Positions 9,165 through 21,843 are shown, counted from the stretch's first letter. The stretch: DNA of 64,000 nt from Streptomyces abikoensis (GCF_014648775.1 NZ_BMRT01000001.1:1364001-1428000); one strand, 5' to 3'. Notes: generated from the letters alone by a model not told the origin. Program-made: numbers and translations.

Positions 9165-10273
9165 TGTCCAGCGTGACTGGAGTCGCGATGGACGGGCGGA
9201 TGGCTGATCGTGTGCTGCGCGGCATGTACAGGCGATCAGGCGCCTGGCTTCTCGACCGGCTCGGACTCGTATCTACCGCAACGAACCGGGGCTTGTCCGG
9301 GTACGGTCCAGCGAATGCCGGTATGGCCTTCGCAGTGAATCCTCAGTTCGAGCCCCTGCTCGGCGGCCCGTCGGTGGTGGTCGGCGGAGCCTGCCTCACC
9401 AACTGCGACGCGCAGCTTGAGCGCGTGCGGGCGGAGTTCATAGCCGACACCCTCCAACCGTTGCTGCTGGCGGCCTGGGCCCGCGTGCCCTGTGTACTGT
9501 TCCTGCCTGTTGGTGAAGAGATCATCGTCAACTCATCGATCAGCTTGGACAGGTGGCGGCGTTTCGGTGACCAGCTCGAAGCCTTCGTCAACAACATCGC
9601 CGCATCCATTCAGGACGGCAGCCCGCCCATCCTGATCCGGACAGACGGGGACGCGGTGTCGGCGACGCTGGACACCGCCGTGAACAAAATCAGTGGCCTG
9701 ATCGCCCCGAAGGACCTGGAAGAGCTGTACACCATCCGGCCTTCACCGTCCGGGCAGACATCGCCCAGCACAGCGCGGCTGCGGCAGTACCAGCGCAGCA
9801 TCGTGACGTACGTGCCGTCCGTGGTGGCTGAGCTGGTGGACGGCCTCGATGTCCGGCGCGTTGTGGTCGCGGAGAACCTTCATCAGGCCAAAGCCATCAA
9901 CGCAGCGCGGGCAGTGTCGGCAGCAACCGGCTCTCAAGACCAGATCGACCACGTCGCCCATGTGCCTTCCCCGTCGGTCACTGGAACAGGCCGCATGGCT
10001 CGGGCGGAAGACCGCTCCACGTTGTTCTGCCTCGACTCCGCGGAAGTCCGGGCAGAGAAGCTCCAGCGTATGCCACCGGTCGTCCGACAGTTCTGGGAGA
10101 GCTCCTGGCACCACGCCCTCCATCCAGCCAGTACCGCTGGAGATGGAGACCGTCTCAACGCCGTCTTCGACGAATGGCACCAGCTCCTGGCCCAAGTTGC
10201 CGGCCCACCACGACCGGGGCCGTCATCCCATCCGACCGCGCCACCCTCGAAGGAGCCACTCGATGAACAGTGA
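9164..10273 (+). CDS. Unrecognised cluster protein, 369 aa
   Basis: I do not recognise this family. The protein is soluble and alpha/beta-like, with a hydrophobic strand VVVGGACLTNC (residues 71-81), a conserved-looking PCVLFLPVGEEIIVN, a DLEELYTIRPSPSG segment, and VRRVVVAENLHQAKAINAAR in the middle. The C-terminal tail (GPPRPGPSSHPTAPPSKEP) is probably disordered. It overlaps the aminotransferase by one base and the downstream fusion gene by 11 bases, so it is certainly translated with them and most likely takes part in the same pathway. Confidence 0.7.
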   Translation: MSSVTGVAMDGRMADRVLRGMYRRSGAWLLDRLGLVSTATNRGLSGYGPANAGMAFAVNPQFEPLLGGPSVVVGGACLTNCDAQLERVRAEFIADTLQPLLLAAWARVPCVLFLPVGEEIIVNSSISLDRWRRFGDQLEAFVNNIAASIQDGSPPILIRTDGDAVSATLDTAVNKISGLIAPKDLEELYTIRPSPSGQTSPSTARLRQYQRSIVTYVPSVVAELVDGLDVRRVVVAENLHQAKAINAARAVSAATGSQDQIDHVAHVPSPSVTGTGRMARAEDRSTLFCLDSAEVRAEKLQRMPPVVRQFWESSWHHALHPASTAGDGDRLNAVFDEWHQLLAQVAGPPRPGPSSHPTAPPSKEPLDEQ

Positions 10274-11552
10274 TCTGCCGATTGGCGTGATCGGCCTCGG
10301 TGAGATGGGCGGCACGATCGCCCAGCGCATAATCTCCGTCGGCCACGGAGTGATCGGTCTCGACATGTCCCCCAGCCTGGTGGACCTCGATTCCCTGCTT
10401 TTTGAGTCCGCCAAGCATCCCGCAGACGTCGCCGACCGCTGCGACGTTGTGCTCGTCATCGTGCACACCGATGACCAGGTGCGGGACGTGATCTTGAGGG
10501 AGCGCGGTCTCATCGAAACCGCGCGCCCAGGGACCGTTGTGGTGGTGCACTCGACGGTGGCCCCAGAGACGTGCAGGGCGCTCGCGAAGGATCTCGCTGA
10601 CCGCGATGTCGCCCTCCTCGACGCGGGCATGAGCCGCGGGCGCGGCTCCATGCGCGACGGAGTCCTCACCCTGTTCGTGGGAGGTGACACCGTCACGATC
10701 GAGGAGACACGATGGGCGCTTCACCTATACAGCAATAACATCGTGCACGCAGGTCCAGTCGGCGCCGGCATGGGCCTCAAGCTTTGCAACAACCTGCTGT
10801 TTCACTCCAACCGTCTGGCGATGCTGGAGGTGGCTCACATTGCGGCTACCGCTGGCCTCCCGCACGAAGCCCTGCTCGACGGCATACGCTCCAGCACCGG
10901 CAGCAGCTGGGTGCTGGAGCACTGGGGCAAGAAGGACGACGACGCGCTGAACGCCGGGATCGGCAGCCACCCCTTCGTGGACCGGACCACCCGCGAGATT
11001 GAGCTCGCGCTCAAGTACGCCAAGGGCCTCGGCCTCACACTGCCTGCGACGACAGCCACGGGGAAGTACCTGACGGACGTCCTTACTGACGGGCTTCCCG
11101 CACACTTCAGCGCAGACGCCCCCGATAAAGGCAAGGCCGCTTGCCTCGTGCGGAAAAACCGGATTATCGAGGAGTTTCGAGCCAACGGAGGACGGCTGGC
11201 CGGCCCTCGCGCATCATGGGAGATCCTTCTCCTCACGACCGTCGGTGCCCGCACAGGGCAGCGCCGCACCACGCCCCTCGCCTACCAGTGTGAGGGCAAA
11301 GACCTCTTCGTCTTCGCCTCGGATGGGGGAAGCGACAAGAGCCCGGACTGGTACCACAACATCCGGGCCAATCCGAAAGTCACCGTAGAAGTCAGCTCCC
11401 GAAAATTCGAAGCGGCCGCGATAGAGCTGCTCGGGGAAGAACGCGATCGAGTTTACGCACGCCAGGTGGGGCGCGATTCTGAATATGCACGTTACGAGGC
11501 CAGCACCTCCCGGGTGATACCCGTGGTGCGTCTACAGGAAATAGTCGGATAA
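10263..11552 (+). CDS. Beta-hydroxyacid dehydrogenase fused to F420-type (DDN-like) reductase
   Basis: A protein of 429 aa from ATG 10263. Residues 1-290 are a 3-hydroxyisobutyrate dehydrogenase-like domain with NAD loop GVIGLGEMGG, substrate loop DAGMSRGRGSMRDG, and catalytic-lysine helix GMGLKLCNNLLF. After a short linker, residues about 300-429 match the deazaflavin-dependent nitroreductase/quinone reductase family: NRIIEEFRANGG, LLTTVGARTGQRRTTPLAY, SPDWYHNIRANPKVTVEV and RVIPVVRL. The join is in frame with no stop. An internal GTG at 11148 could start a separate second protein but has only a weak ribosome site. NAD- and F420-linked redox steps on one chain would be unusual. Confidence 0.75.
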   Translation: MNSDLPIGVIGLGEMGGTIAQRIISVGHGVIGLDMSPSLVDLDSLLFESAKHPADVADRCDVVLVIVHTDDQVRDVILRERGLIETARPGTVVVVHSTVAPETCRALAKDLADRDVALLDAGMSRGRGSMRDGVLTLFVGGDTVTIEETRWALHLYSNNIVHAGPVGAGMGLKLCNNLLFHSNRLAMLEVAHIAATAGLPHEALLDGIRSSTGSSWVLEHWGKKDDDALNAGIGSHPFVDRTTREIELALKYAKGLGLTLPATTATGKYLTDVLTDGLPAHFSADAPDKGKAACLVRKNRIIEEFRANGGRLAGPRASWEILLLTTVGARTGQRRTTPLAYQCEGKDLFVFASDGGSDKSPDWYHNIRANPKVTVEVSSRKFEAAAIELLGEERDRVYARQVGRDSEYARYEASTSRVIPVVRLQEIVG

Positions 11553-11599
11553 CTGCACACGCCTGACCGGCCGTGCGCATTCGAACCTTGGGGGCACCA

Positions 11600-12759
11600 G
11601 TGTTGTATGTCGACTTCGGCGTAGGAATGTCGTCAGGTCTGAACGGCGTGGGTTTCAGGGCCTGGGAGCTTGCTTCCGCATTGGAGCACTACGAAGAGGT
11701 GTTGGTACTCACACCCGACGTGCCACATGCGGACGTCTTGGAGACCTGGGCTGGAATTCCTTGGCAGGCCAGGCACGAGGAGATTACCCCGAAGAGGCGG
11801 GATATCTACCTCTACGGATTCGCGACCCCCACAGATTCCGTTAGGCGATTCAAGGAGGCCGGGGCGATCTGCATATTCGATGCAATCGTATGGCCGCTGG
11901 AGTACACAACATATCAGCGGGTGCATAACTCAAGCGACCGATCGACGGCATACCGTGGATTGCTTGAAGAATATCTGATGCGCCTGCAGTCGGCAGACGG
12001 CTACTTCGTGGCCAGCGAGGTGGAGAAGCAGGTGTTGACGGGGATGCTCACCACCTCCCGATTTGATGTGCTCCTGGAGTCGGCCCGGGATATGTCGCTC
12101 GACGGCCTCCTGTGGCTACTGCCGGTGGGCTTCAGCGACGTCAACGAGCGGGCACGGGCGAAACCGTCGGTTGAGTCGCCCACTCCGGGCCCCGACTTTG
12201 TGTGGAACGGGGGCATGTGGAACCACTACTCCCCGGTGGCCGCGGTACGGGGGCTGAGCTCCCTCCTGGACGCTGGGCACGAGGCTGCTCTGTGGTTTCT
12301 GTACCCGCAACGTGGCACCCCGACCACGGCCTATCAAGCTGTCCAGGAGGCTGTGGCCGCAGATCCCCGGCTCGCTCGGCACGTCACTTTCTGCCAGGGC
12401 GGCCTGTCCCTGGCGGATCGGATCGCGGTCATGGAAACAGCGCGAGCCGCGCTCTGCCTGTACGAGCCACACGTGTTGTGGGACCTCTGCCCCCCTATGA
12501 GGCTCCGCGAGACCGTGCTCTACCGGCTGCCTGTCGTAGCGCCGCGCCGGGGCGCCTTGGGCGACATCGTCACAACGCAGGGATTCGGGATGACGACCGC
12601 ATCCCTGTCCGCGGACGATGTCGCAGCAGCGATGCTCTCCTGTTTGCAGGATGAGCCCACAGCCAAGATGCGCGAGGCCGCGGCAGCATCTTCGGAGGGC
12701 TTCCGTTACGAGGCCATGATGCCCGGGGTCGCCACCTGGCTGGACAGAATACGCGCTCG

Positions 12760-12763
<4 letters not shown>
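11600..12763 (+). CDS. GT-B fold glycosyltransferase (family 1/4-like)
   Basis: About 387 aa if it starts at GTG 11600, which has GGGGG five bases upstream; the frame is open from 11573 but has no ribosome site there. The N-terminus [24 protein letters not shown] is typical of GT-B acceptor domains. The second Rossmann half begins near [13 protein letters not shown], and the donor-site region is [29 protein letters not shown], with the Glu-rich patch expected for nucleotide-sugar binding. The last codons overlap the next gene by 4 bases (ATGA). It would glycosylate the cluster's product. Confidence 0.7.
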
Positions 12764-16281
<3,518 letters not shown>

Positions 16282-16292
16282 AGATTGCCGTT

Positions 16293-16329
16293 GTCTGCCC
16301 GTATGGCATCCATTGCCCTACGGGCAGAC
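16293..16329 (+). terminator. Hairpin after the LeuRS gene
   Basis: The inverted repeat GTCTGCCCGTA / TACGGGCAGAC has perfect 11-bp arms around a 15-base loop and lies 12 bases after the LeuRS stop. It would end the long plus-strand operon that begins at 5943. Confidence 0.65.
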
Positions 16330-16430
16330 GCGTTCATAGGCCCGTACACGGTGGCAAGACCTCCGGAACATCCCGCTGGATTCGACCGTGCCGCCCCGAT
16401 CACCGGGTCCGCGAGAAGGGGACAGTTCGC

Positions 16431-16961
16431 ATGGGATACACCCGAGGCCGCAGCGTCACGCACTGCCCGTACTGCGGAACCTCCTACTCATCCGGGGCCG
16501 AGTGGCCCAGGGACTGTCCAGGCTGTGGCGAGACACACTGGGCGAACCCGCTCCCCGTTGCGGTCGCGCTGCAGCCCGTCATCACAAGGGCCGGCAAGCC
16601 GGGGCTGGTAGTGGTGCGGCGAGACATCGAACCTTGTCGAGGTCAACTGGCCTTGCCGGGCGGATACATAGAGGTCGGAGAGACCTGGCAGCAAGCCGCT
16701 GTGCGGGAATTGAAGGAAGAGACCGGGCTCGATGCTGCTGCGGATGATGCCCATCTCTTCGATGCCCGGAGCGCGGTCAACACCCTTGACCTGTTTGCCC
16801 TGCTACGCGAACGAGACGCAGAGACTCTTCCGACCCCAGCCTCCACGGCCGAGGTGACGGAGTGGCTCGTGCTCGACGAGGCTGTAGACCTTGCCTTTCC
16901 CGCACATACTGCAGCGATGCGGGCATACTTTTCCCGAAACCCTGCCGCGCTCGCGTCGTGA
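16431..16961 (+). CDS. Nudix hydrolase with N-terminal zinc ribbon
   Basis: A protein of 176 aa from ATG 16431, with AAGGGG upstream. Residues 12-33 contain CPYCG and CPGCG, a four-cysteine zinc ribbon like that of NudC-type enzymes. The Nudix box is complete at GGYIEVGETWQQAAVREL followed by KEETGL, with all catalytic Glu residues. The enzyme should cleave a nucleoside diphosphate linked to another moiety, such as an NDP-sugar or dinucleotide. It sits alone between two hairpins, downstream of the LeuRS operon and convergent with the oxygenase, so it could clean up or process nucleotide-linked intermediates of the cluster. Confidence 0.8.
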   Translation: MGYTRGRSVTHCPYCGTSYSSGAEWPRDCPGCGETHWANPLPVAVALQPVITRAGKPGLVVVRRDIEPCRGQLALPGGYIEVGETWQQAAVRELKEETGLDAAADDAHLFDARSAVNTLDLFALLRERDAETLPTPASTAEVTEWLVLDEAVDLAFPAHTAAMRAYFSRNPAALAS

Positions 16962-17045
16962 TGTGCGTCGAGAGGTGACGGCGGACAACGGGAATCCCCC
17001 GGGTGCGGACAACGAGGGCGGCCAGCGTCGGTGAACAAGCACAAC

Positions 17046-17082
17046 GGCTGGTTGTCAAAGGTACGACCTCTGACAACCAGCC
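17046..17082. terminator. Bidirectional terminator between convergent genes
   Basis: Perfect 12-bp arms GGCTGGTTGTCA and TGACAACCAGCC flank a 13-base loop, placed between the end of the Nudix gene and the end of the minus-strand oxygenase gene. Confidence 0.7.
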
Positions 17083-17093
17083 TTAGCTGCTGA

Positions 17094-17912
17094 TCACTTG
17101 GTAGCCGAGCTTGGGCTGGGGCGCCAGTCAGCGGTAACGGACGCGTGCCAGCCGAGACGAGGAGCGTCGCCGTAGTCGTCGACGGCTGAATGCCACACTG
17201 CTCGGTTGTCCCAGACGGCGATGTCGCCGGGCCGCCACCGGTACCGAACCAAGAACCGGGGCTGGGTTGCCTGCTCAATGAGGAGACGCCTGACGGTGAC
17301 CTGCTCCAGCTCGCTCAGGCCCGGGATACGCACAGCTGACGTGCTGTAGTACAGGCCGCGTTCCCCCGTCTCGGGATGGCTGATGACCAGGGGGTGCTCG
17401 ACTTCGAGTCGCTCGCCGGCATCAGTCCGTGTCGTTGGCGAGTATTGTGCAGGGTCGCCCAGGTAGACCGCGGTGAGTTCGTCGAAGAGGTGCCGCAGGG
17501 GGGCTGACAGATCTCGATAGGCGGCTTGCAGGTCCGCCCACATGGTGTCTCCCCCTACGGGTGGGGTGATCTTGAGTTGCAGGAGTTCAGCGACAAAGGG
17601 GTTCGCGCGCCATGGACCGCCGATGTGCCAATCCTTGGCCGGGCCATGCTCTGTGGCCACGGGGTTGATGTAGACGCTTTCGGGCAGGTGCGGCATTGTC
17701 GGGTGGACGAACAGTTCCCCAAAGGCCCGACCGAAGCGTTCGAACTCTTCGACGTCGAGGTGCTGCTCTTTGAAGAACAAGACTTTGCGATCCAGGAGAG
17801 CAGACCGCAGGGCTGTGCCCGTCTCTGCATCCAGTGGTTTCCTCAGGTCCAGCCCGGTGACCTCGCCGCCGATCGTGGGGTTGAGCGGAACGAGGTTAAA
17901 GCCGCTGCCCAT
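17094..17912 (-). CDS. TauD-like Fe(II)/2-oxoglutarate enzyme with HxG facial triad, candidate halogenase
   Basis: A protein of 272 aa from ATG 17912, with GGAG 9 bases upstream; a TTG at 17927 is also possible. The TauD fold is clear: N-terminal IGGEVTGLDLRKPLD, the PPVGGDTMWADLQAAY segment, and the distal motif WDNRAVWHSAVDDYGDAPR. The distal His is residue 241 and an Arg follows at 252 (HX10R, the 2-oxoglutarate anchor). The proximal motif, normally WHxD, reads WHIGG: His96 is kept and the metal-ligating Asp is Gly98. In this superfamily HxG or HxA opens a halide site and marks SyrB2/WelO5-type halogenases. The substrate is unknown. A GNAT gene and a membrane-protein gene lie upstream in the same operon. 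Confidence 0.8.
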   Translation of the reverse strand: MGSGFNLVPLNPTIGGEVTGLDLRKPLDAETGTALRSALLDRKVLFFKEQHLDVEEFERFGRAFGELFVHPTMPHLPESVYINPVATEHGPAKDWHIGGPWRANPFVAELLQLKITPPVGGDTMWADLQAAYRDLSAPLRHLFDELTAVYLGDPAQYSPTTRTDAGERLEVEHPLVISHPETGERGLYYSTSAVRIPGLSELEQVTVRRLLIEQATQPRFLVRYRWRPGDIAVWDNRAVWHSAVDDYGDAPRLGWHASVTADWRPSPSSATK

Positions 17913-17927
17913 CGTTGTTCGCTCCAA

Positions 17928-18896
17928 TTACTCTTCCTCTCCAGGTAGTTGGGGTTCAGGGCGGCGTGAAACGGCAGGCGACGTGAGGGAGTCGACAGGG
18001 ACGACGCCGCACACTAGGTCATGCGGCCGGAATCCGACCGACTCGAACAGCCGACGCGCGTGATAATCTGGATCCACAACAGACACTAGGTGTCGCGTAC
18101 CGCCATGTCGCAGTGCCCACTCGGAGGCAACACTGACCAGCGATATGCCAACCCCATTACCCCGGTGACTAGTCGCCACCTCCAGCCCTTGCAGCCTGGC
18201 TAGTCCGTTACCGAGTGCAATCCCGCAGCAGCCGACTACACAGCCGTCAGCATGTGCGGTGAACCAGGCCCCGTTTCCTGCCTTCGATTCGGTGCGGTAC
18301 AGGTCCAGGCGGGCTGCTAAGAAATCTCGATCGCTCGACCTGGTGACCTGATTCGCTCGAATCTGGAAGTCGAGGAGCTCCCGCCACTCCGCGTCGGACT
18401 GCACCGCTTGCATGGGGACACCAGTCGCACCAGGCCGCACTTTCAAAGAATCGGCTTTCATGCTCAGGCTGTCGTACGGTTCGAAGCTGGCATCCTTGAA
18501 GGCGCGATAGACGTCTTCTTCAGCCGGGCCACCTTCCCAAACAATGCGCCCATATCTCGCAGCCGACTGCCCGACTTCCTGCTCCAGGTTCCTGATCCAA
18601 GCGGGTACGTCTTCGAGGGTTGGTGGCTTCGGGGATACGATTGCGTTGCCGATGCGAAGTTGCGGCAACGAACGCGTGCATATGGAGATCCATTCCTCAG
18701 TAACGGTCACGTCTGCCGCATTACCAAGGATCAGGAGATCGCTAGACAGGGTCAGTGACTTGAGCCAGCCAAGCCTGCGGTGGGGTAGAACTCCGTCCGA
18801 ACCTTCCCCCTCAACATTCCCCTTGTGGTCACCATTCGGATCCGCACCTGAGATTCGCGTCACGTCCAGACTTCTGAGATGATTACGGCGATTCAT
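17928..18896 (-). CDS. GNAT-family acyltransferase
   Basis: About 322 aa from ATG 18896, which follows a G-rich run and overlaps the end of the upstream membrane-protein gene by 14 bases. The C-terminal 130 residues are a GNAT domain: ARLQGLEVATSHRGNGVG holds the acyl-CoA pyrophosphate loop (R/QxxGxG form HRGNGVG), followed by SEWALRHGGTRHLVSVVDPDYHARRLFESVGFRP. The N-terminal half (about 190 aa) is not recognised and may bind the acceptor. Its stop is 15 bases before the oxygenase start, so the two enzymes are co-expressed. It would acetylate an amine on the product or an intermediate, for modification or resistance. Confidence 0.7.
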   Translation of the reverse strand: MNRRNHLRSLDVTRISGADPNGDHKGNVEGEGSDGVLPHRRLGWLKSLTLSSDLLILGNAADVTVTEEWISICTRSLPQLRIGNAIVSPKPPTLEDVPAWIRNLEQEVGQSAARYGRIVWEGGPAEEDVYRAFKDASFEPYDSLSMKADSLKVRPGATGVPMQAVQSDAEWRELLDFQIRANQVTRSSDRDFLAARLDLYRTESKAGNGAWFTAHADGCVVGCCGIALGNGLARLQGLEVATSHRGNGVGISLVSVASEWALRHGGTRHLVSVVDPDYHARRLFESVGFRPHDLVCGVVPVDSLTSPAVSRRPEPQLPGEEE

Positions 18897-19128
18897 CTCT
18901 GTGCCCCCATTCTTGCCACAGGATGTCCTTCCAGACTTGCCGCTCACGATCTCGGTGTAATTTCCGGCGTAGTTGTACCTCCGCACCCACAGATACGCCT
19001 ATGGATCCGGCCAACACAACGCTAAATGCGATCCAGATACCGAAGAGTGAACCGAGAAGCAACGAGCCGCCCCCAAAAATGAGCAAGCCGATGGCGATGG
19101 CCGTTGGTTCGTTCTCAACTCTAGGCAT
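18883..19128 (-). CDS. Small membrane protein, 81 aa
   Basis: Two adjacent hydrophobic helices (AIAIGLLIFGGGSLLLGSL and IAFSVVLAGSIGVSVGA) are followed by a charged tail (RRKLHRDRERQVW). GAGGT lies 8 bases before ATG 19128. No family is recognised. It is the first gene of the minus-strand trio with the GNAT and oxygenase genes. A TTGACA hexamer at 19189-19184 on this strand could be part of its promoter, but no clear -10 box is at the right distance. Confidence 0.55.
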   Translation of the reverse strand: MPRVENEPTAIAIGLLIFGGGSLLLGSLFGIWIAFSVVLAGSIGVSVGAEVQLRRKLHRDRERQVWKDILWQEWGHRDESP

Positions 19129-19350
19129 TCACCCGACCTCATTCCGGGCTATTCTGCTCTACAGCTTGGAGAATGTTGCACTCTGTCAACGTAACTGGGC
19201 ATGCAATTTCTACCTTGCGGTGGAAACAGTGCTGGCCTCTGGCCCAGCACGCATCCCCTTACCTCATCCGCACCAGCGTACTGCTCACGTCTTGGCAGTG
19301 AAATCACTCAGGTGATAAGGCCCTCGGAGGTGTCCCGGGCAAGGCCACAG

Positions 19351-20021
19351 CTAAGACCTGGAGTTACTCACGCTTCTCAGCGAGGCCCGCAGTGTCAGCG
19401 TGGAGATGGCCCTAAGGAGCTGATTCACATCTTCGAGGCCATCGGGTGCTGCGACGTCAGCCCCGGCTTCGATCAGCTCGGCTGCCGTGGCCCTGCCGGA
19501 GGCGACGCCGATAACCGCGGATCCGCCTTCAAGGCCAGTCCGGACATCCTCGAGGGAGTCCCCAATGATGACAGTGTTGGCGCGGGTGAAGACCGCTCCA
19601 TGCTTGACTTGAGCCCTCTTCTGGGCGATATGGCGACGAGCGCCGGCCGATGTTGGTCGTCAGAGGCGAACCCGCCGATCTCCGTGTCCAGGAAGTTGGC
19701 AAGATTGAAGGCTGCGAGCTTCAGCAGGGCATTGGGCTTGAGGTTGTCTGTGACCACAGTCGGGACATACCCGGGGTGATCTCGTGTCGCGTTCAGAGCG
19801 GCCACAGCACCCGGCATGAGGACACCCTGCCGTCGCAGACTCTCCGTATGGGCGGCGAGCCGCTGCGGCAGGAGTTCCACCATGCGCGGAAGGAGGTGGG
19901 GGACCGCCTGCGCGTGTACGCCATTGCTCACAAGCAGACTGCGGATCACGCCAGTGATATCACCGAAGAGATGTGCGTATGAACGTCCTAGCGATGAGCC
20001 TTGGACTCCTGTCGTGACCAT
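19351..20021 (-). pseudogene. Frameshifted HAD-superfamily hydrolase
   Basis: The frame ending at 19473 reads PGAVAALNATRD, TVVTDNLKPNALLKLAAF and FASDDQHRPALVAI, typical of a HAD phosphoglycolate-phosphatase-like protein. It then loses sense at about 19640, where the sequence is GCCATATCGCCC. Removing one AT unit restores IAQKRAQVKHG, then ANTVIIGDSLEDVRTGLEGG (motif IV) and VASGRATAAELIEAGADV, ending at a TAG at 19351. The N-terminal DxD segment is also missing or scrambled. The gene is therefore broken at two places and probably inactive. Confidence 0.75.
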
Positions 20022-20147
20022 GGCCAGACTGCGGCCCCGACTTCCGACTGAGCCGACCCCCCCTGTTCGCCGAGGCGATGCCTACCGCCTCGGCAAGCAG
20101 GAGCTGACGTCAGCCCTCAGCCGCAGTACGTCAAGAAGGAGAAGTAG

Positions 20148-20648
20148 GTGATTCCACCCAGATATACATGGATTCCTGGGCTTATGCCCGACAGCATCCC
20201 TATTCGCCAAATACACGGCTTTTGCTTCGATGACTATGGACGGGTCCTGCTGCGAGAGATGAGGGATCGCTGCGAACTTCCTGGATGCGCACCGGACCCG
20301 GCTGTCGACGATGTGCACAAGACCCTCATGCGTGGTTGCCAGGAGCAATGGCGAATCTCGATCACTGAACCGATCTACCTGGGTTACCAACGGGTTGACG
20401 AGAGCAACGGCACGCCGCCGTACGCCGAACTCAGGATGGCGGCACATGTGACCGCCTTCCACCCGCTCGACGCCAATACGAGCGCGAACCCTCGGTACCA
20501 GAGATTGCTCAGCCCGATCAGCAACGTCCCCGCAGTGCTCCACTGGGGCGTTGAGGGCCTCCTCCAGGCAACTGCCGCGGCGATCGCCGCCATGGATCTC
20601 CTCCAATTGGATCTATCAGGCAACCACGATGAGGTGTACCGGGATTGA
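20148..20648 (+). CDS. Nudix-fold protein with degenerate Nudix box
   Basis: A protein of 166 aa from GTG 20148, with AAGGAG 6 bases upstream. The layout follows actinobacterial Nudix proteins: IRQIHGFCFDDYGRVLLRE, then ELPGC, and later ITEPIYLGYQRV and YAELRMAAHVTAFHPL. The Nudix box should read GX5EX7REUXEEXGU, but the region is GCAPDPAVDDVHKTLM then RGCQEQWRIS, so most metal-binding Glu residues are gone. It is probably a binding or regulatory protein, or a decaying gene. The neighbours are a broken HAD gene and an unknown protein. Confidence 0.6.
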   Translation: MIPPRYTWIPGLMPDSIPIRQIHGFCFDDYGRVLLREMRDRCELPGCAPDPAVDDVHKTLMRGCQEQWRISITEPIYLGYQRVDESNGTPPYAELRMAAHVTAFHPLDANTSANPRYQRLLSPISNVPAVLHWGVEGLLQATAAAIAAMDLLQLDLSGNHDEVYRD

Positions 20649-20726
20649 TAGAGCCTGCCGTTGCTCACCACTGCGCGGCCGACAGCGGCAACGGACTTCG
20701 CCGAACCCCTGACGCAGAGGTGTCCC

Positions 20727-21776
20727 ATGAGAGGTGAGCACGCGATGACCGGCTCGTACGAGTTCCACCCGGTTTACCACCCGGCCGGGTTCGACGATGC
20801 CCTGCGCGTGGCGGTGGAGGAGGTACGAGCCGGCCGGTGGGTCGCAATGCGGGACCTGCTCGCCCAGACGGACACTGACTGGGGACTGCGGACCACGCGC
20901 ACACAGGTGCTGGGCGTGGTAGCAGCCGGAACGACGACGGTGGAAGCGTGGGCGGAGGAGGAGCGGAACAACCCCGACGCGCGAGTGATGTGGGCCCGCG
21001 TGCTGGTTCAGCGAGCGCGGCGCGCCCACCGTAAGCGTTACTACGGCGCCCACGACCTTGAGACCGTGGCACGCCAGGCATGCTTAGTCGCCGCCGAGGC
21101 CGTGCCGGCCGACCCGGTGCCATGGGTTTGCCTGCTCGCCCTGGCCCCTCTCGATGAACACCAGCAGCGAGCCGAGCACCGCGTCCAGCCGTGGGAGTAC
21201 ATGCTGCCGCCCGGCCCATGGGGCCTCCTCAGACGGGTCTGGGACCGCGACCAGCAGCCCCGTGAAGCGTTCCACCGCATGCTCGAATTCCTCAACGGCT
21301 GCACCACAGGCGCCGCGGCCTCGGCTTCAGCGGTCGACTATGGACGGTGGGTCGCCTCCTGGGCCCCCTTCGGGTCGGCGCTGCTCGCGCTCCCTCTGTA
21401 CGCCTATGCCGAGTCCTACCGCCAGCAGCTGGACCAGGCGCGCCGCAAAGGACGAGAGGATCCGCTCCTTCGCCGACAGTGGGCCGAAGATCCTACTCGC
21501 AGCGATGCTCTCAAGGCGTTCCATCACTGGTTCGCCGCGGTCACGCACTCAGGTCCGCTGAGGCGATCGGTGGCTGACCTTTCTCACCTGGCCTTCGCGC
21601 TGTGGGCCGCCCACCAGTACATCGAGGCGGCACCGGTGTTCGAAGCTCTGGGACCCTATGCGGCCTTGCAGCCTTGGGTCTACGTCGCCGACGATCCCCG
21701 TCGTCCGGAGTTGGCCGAGGCCGCTTTCGTACGTGCCCGCAGTCAGTGCTTGCACGCGGCGGGAATGTCGAACTGA
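20727..21776 (+). CDS. Conserved hypothetical protein, about 349 aa
   Basis: No enzyme motif is recognised. The protein is largely alpha-helical and rich in Trp and Arg (WAEEERNNPDARVMWARVLVQRARRAHRKRYYG, PWEYMLPPGPWGLLRRVWDRD), resembling soluble TPR-like streptomycete proteins. The start is either ATG 20727 or ATG 20745; both have an AGAGG-type ribosome site. A TTA codon lies at 21084-21086. It lies 67 bases before the permease gene and may be co-transcribed with it. Confidence 0.6.
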   Translation: MRGEHAMTGSYEFHPVYHPAGFDDALRVAVEEVRAGRWVAMRDLLAQTDTDWGLRTTRTQVLGVVAAGTTTVEAWAEEERNNPDARVMWARVLVQRARRAHRKRYYGAHDLETVARQACLVAAEAVPADPVPWVCLLALAPLDEHQQRAEHRVQPWEYMLPPGPWGLLRRVWDRDQQPREAFHRMLEFLNGCTTGAAASASAVDYGRWVASWAPFGSALLALPLYAYAESYRQQLDQARRKGREDPLLRRQWAEDPTRSDALKAFHHWFAAVTHSGPLRRSVADLSHLAFALWAAHQYIEAAPVFEALGPYAALQPWVYVADDPRRPELAEAAFVRARSQCLHAAGMSN

Positions 21777-21843
21777 CCAGTTGTCATGGGCGTGACCAGC
21801 AGTGTGCGCGTTGCGCCGTTTCGCTTATCTTGGGAGGTCTTTC

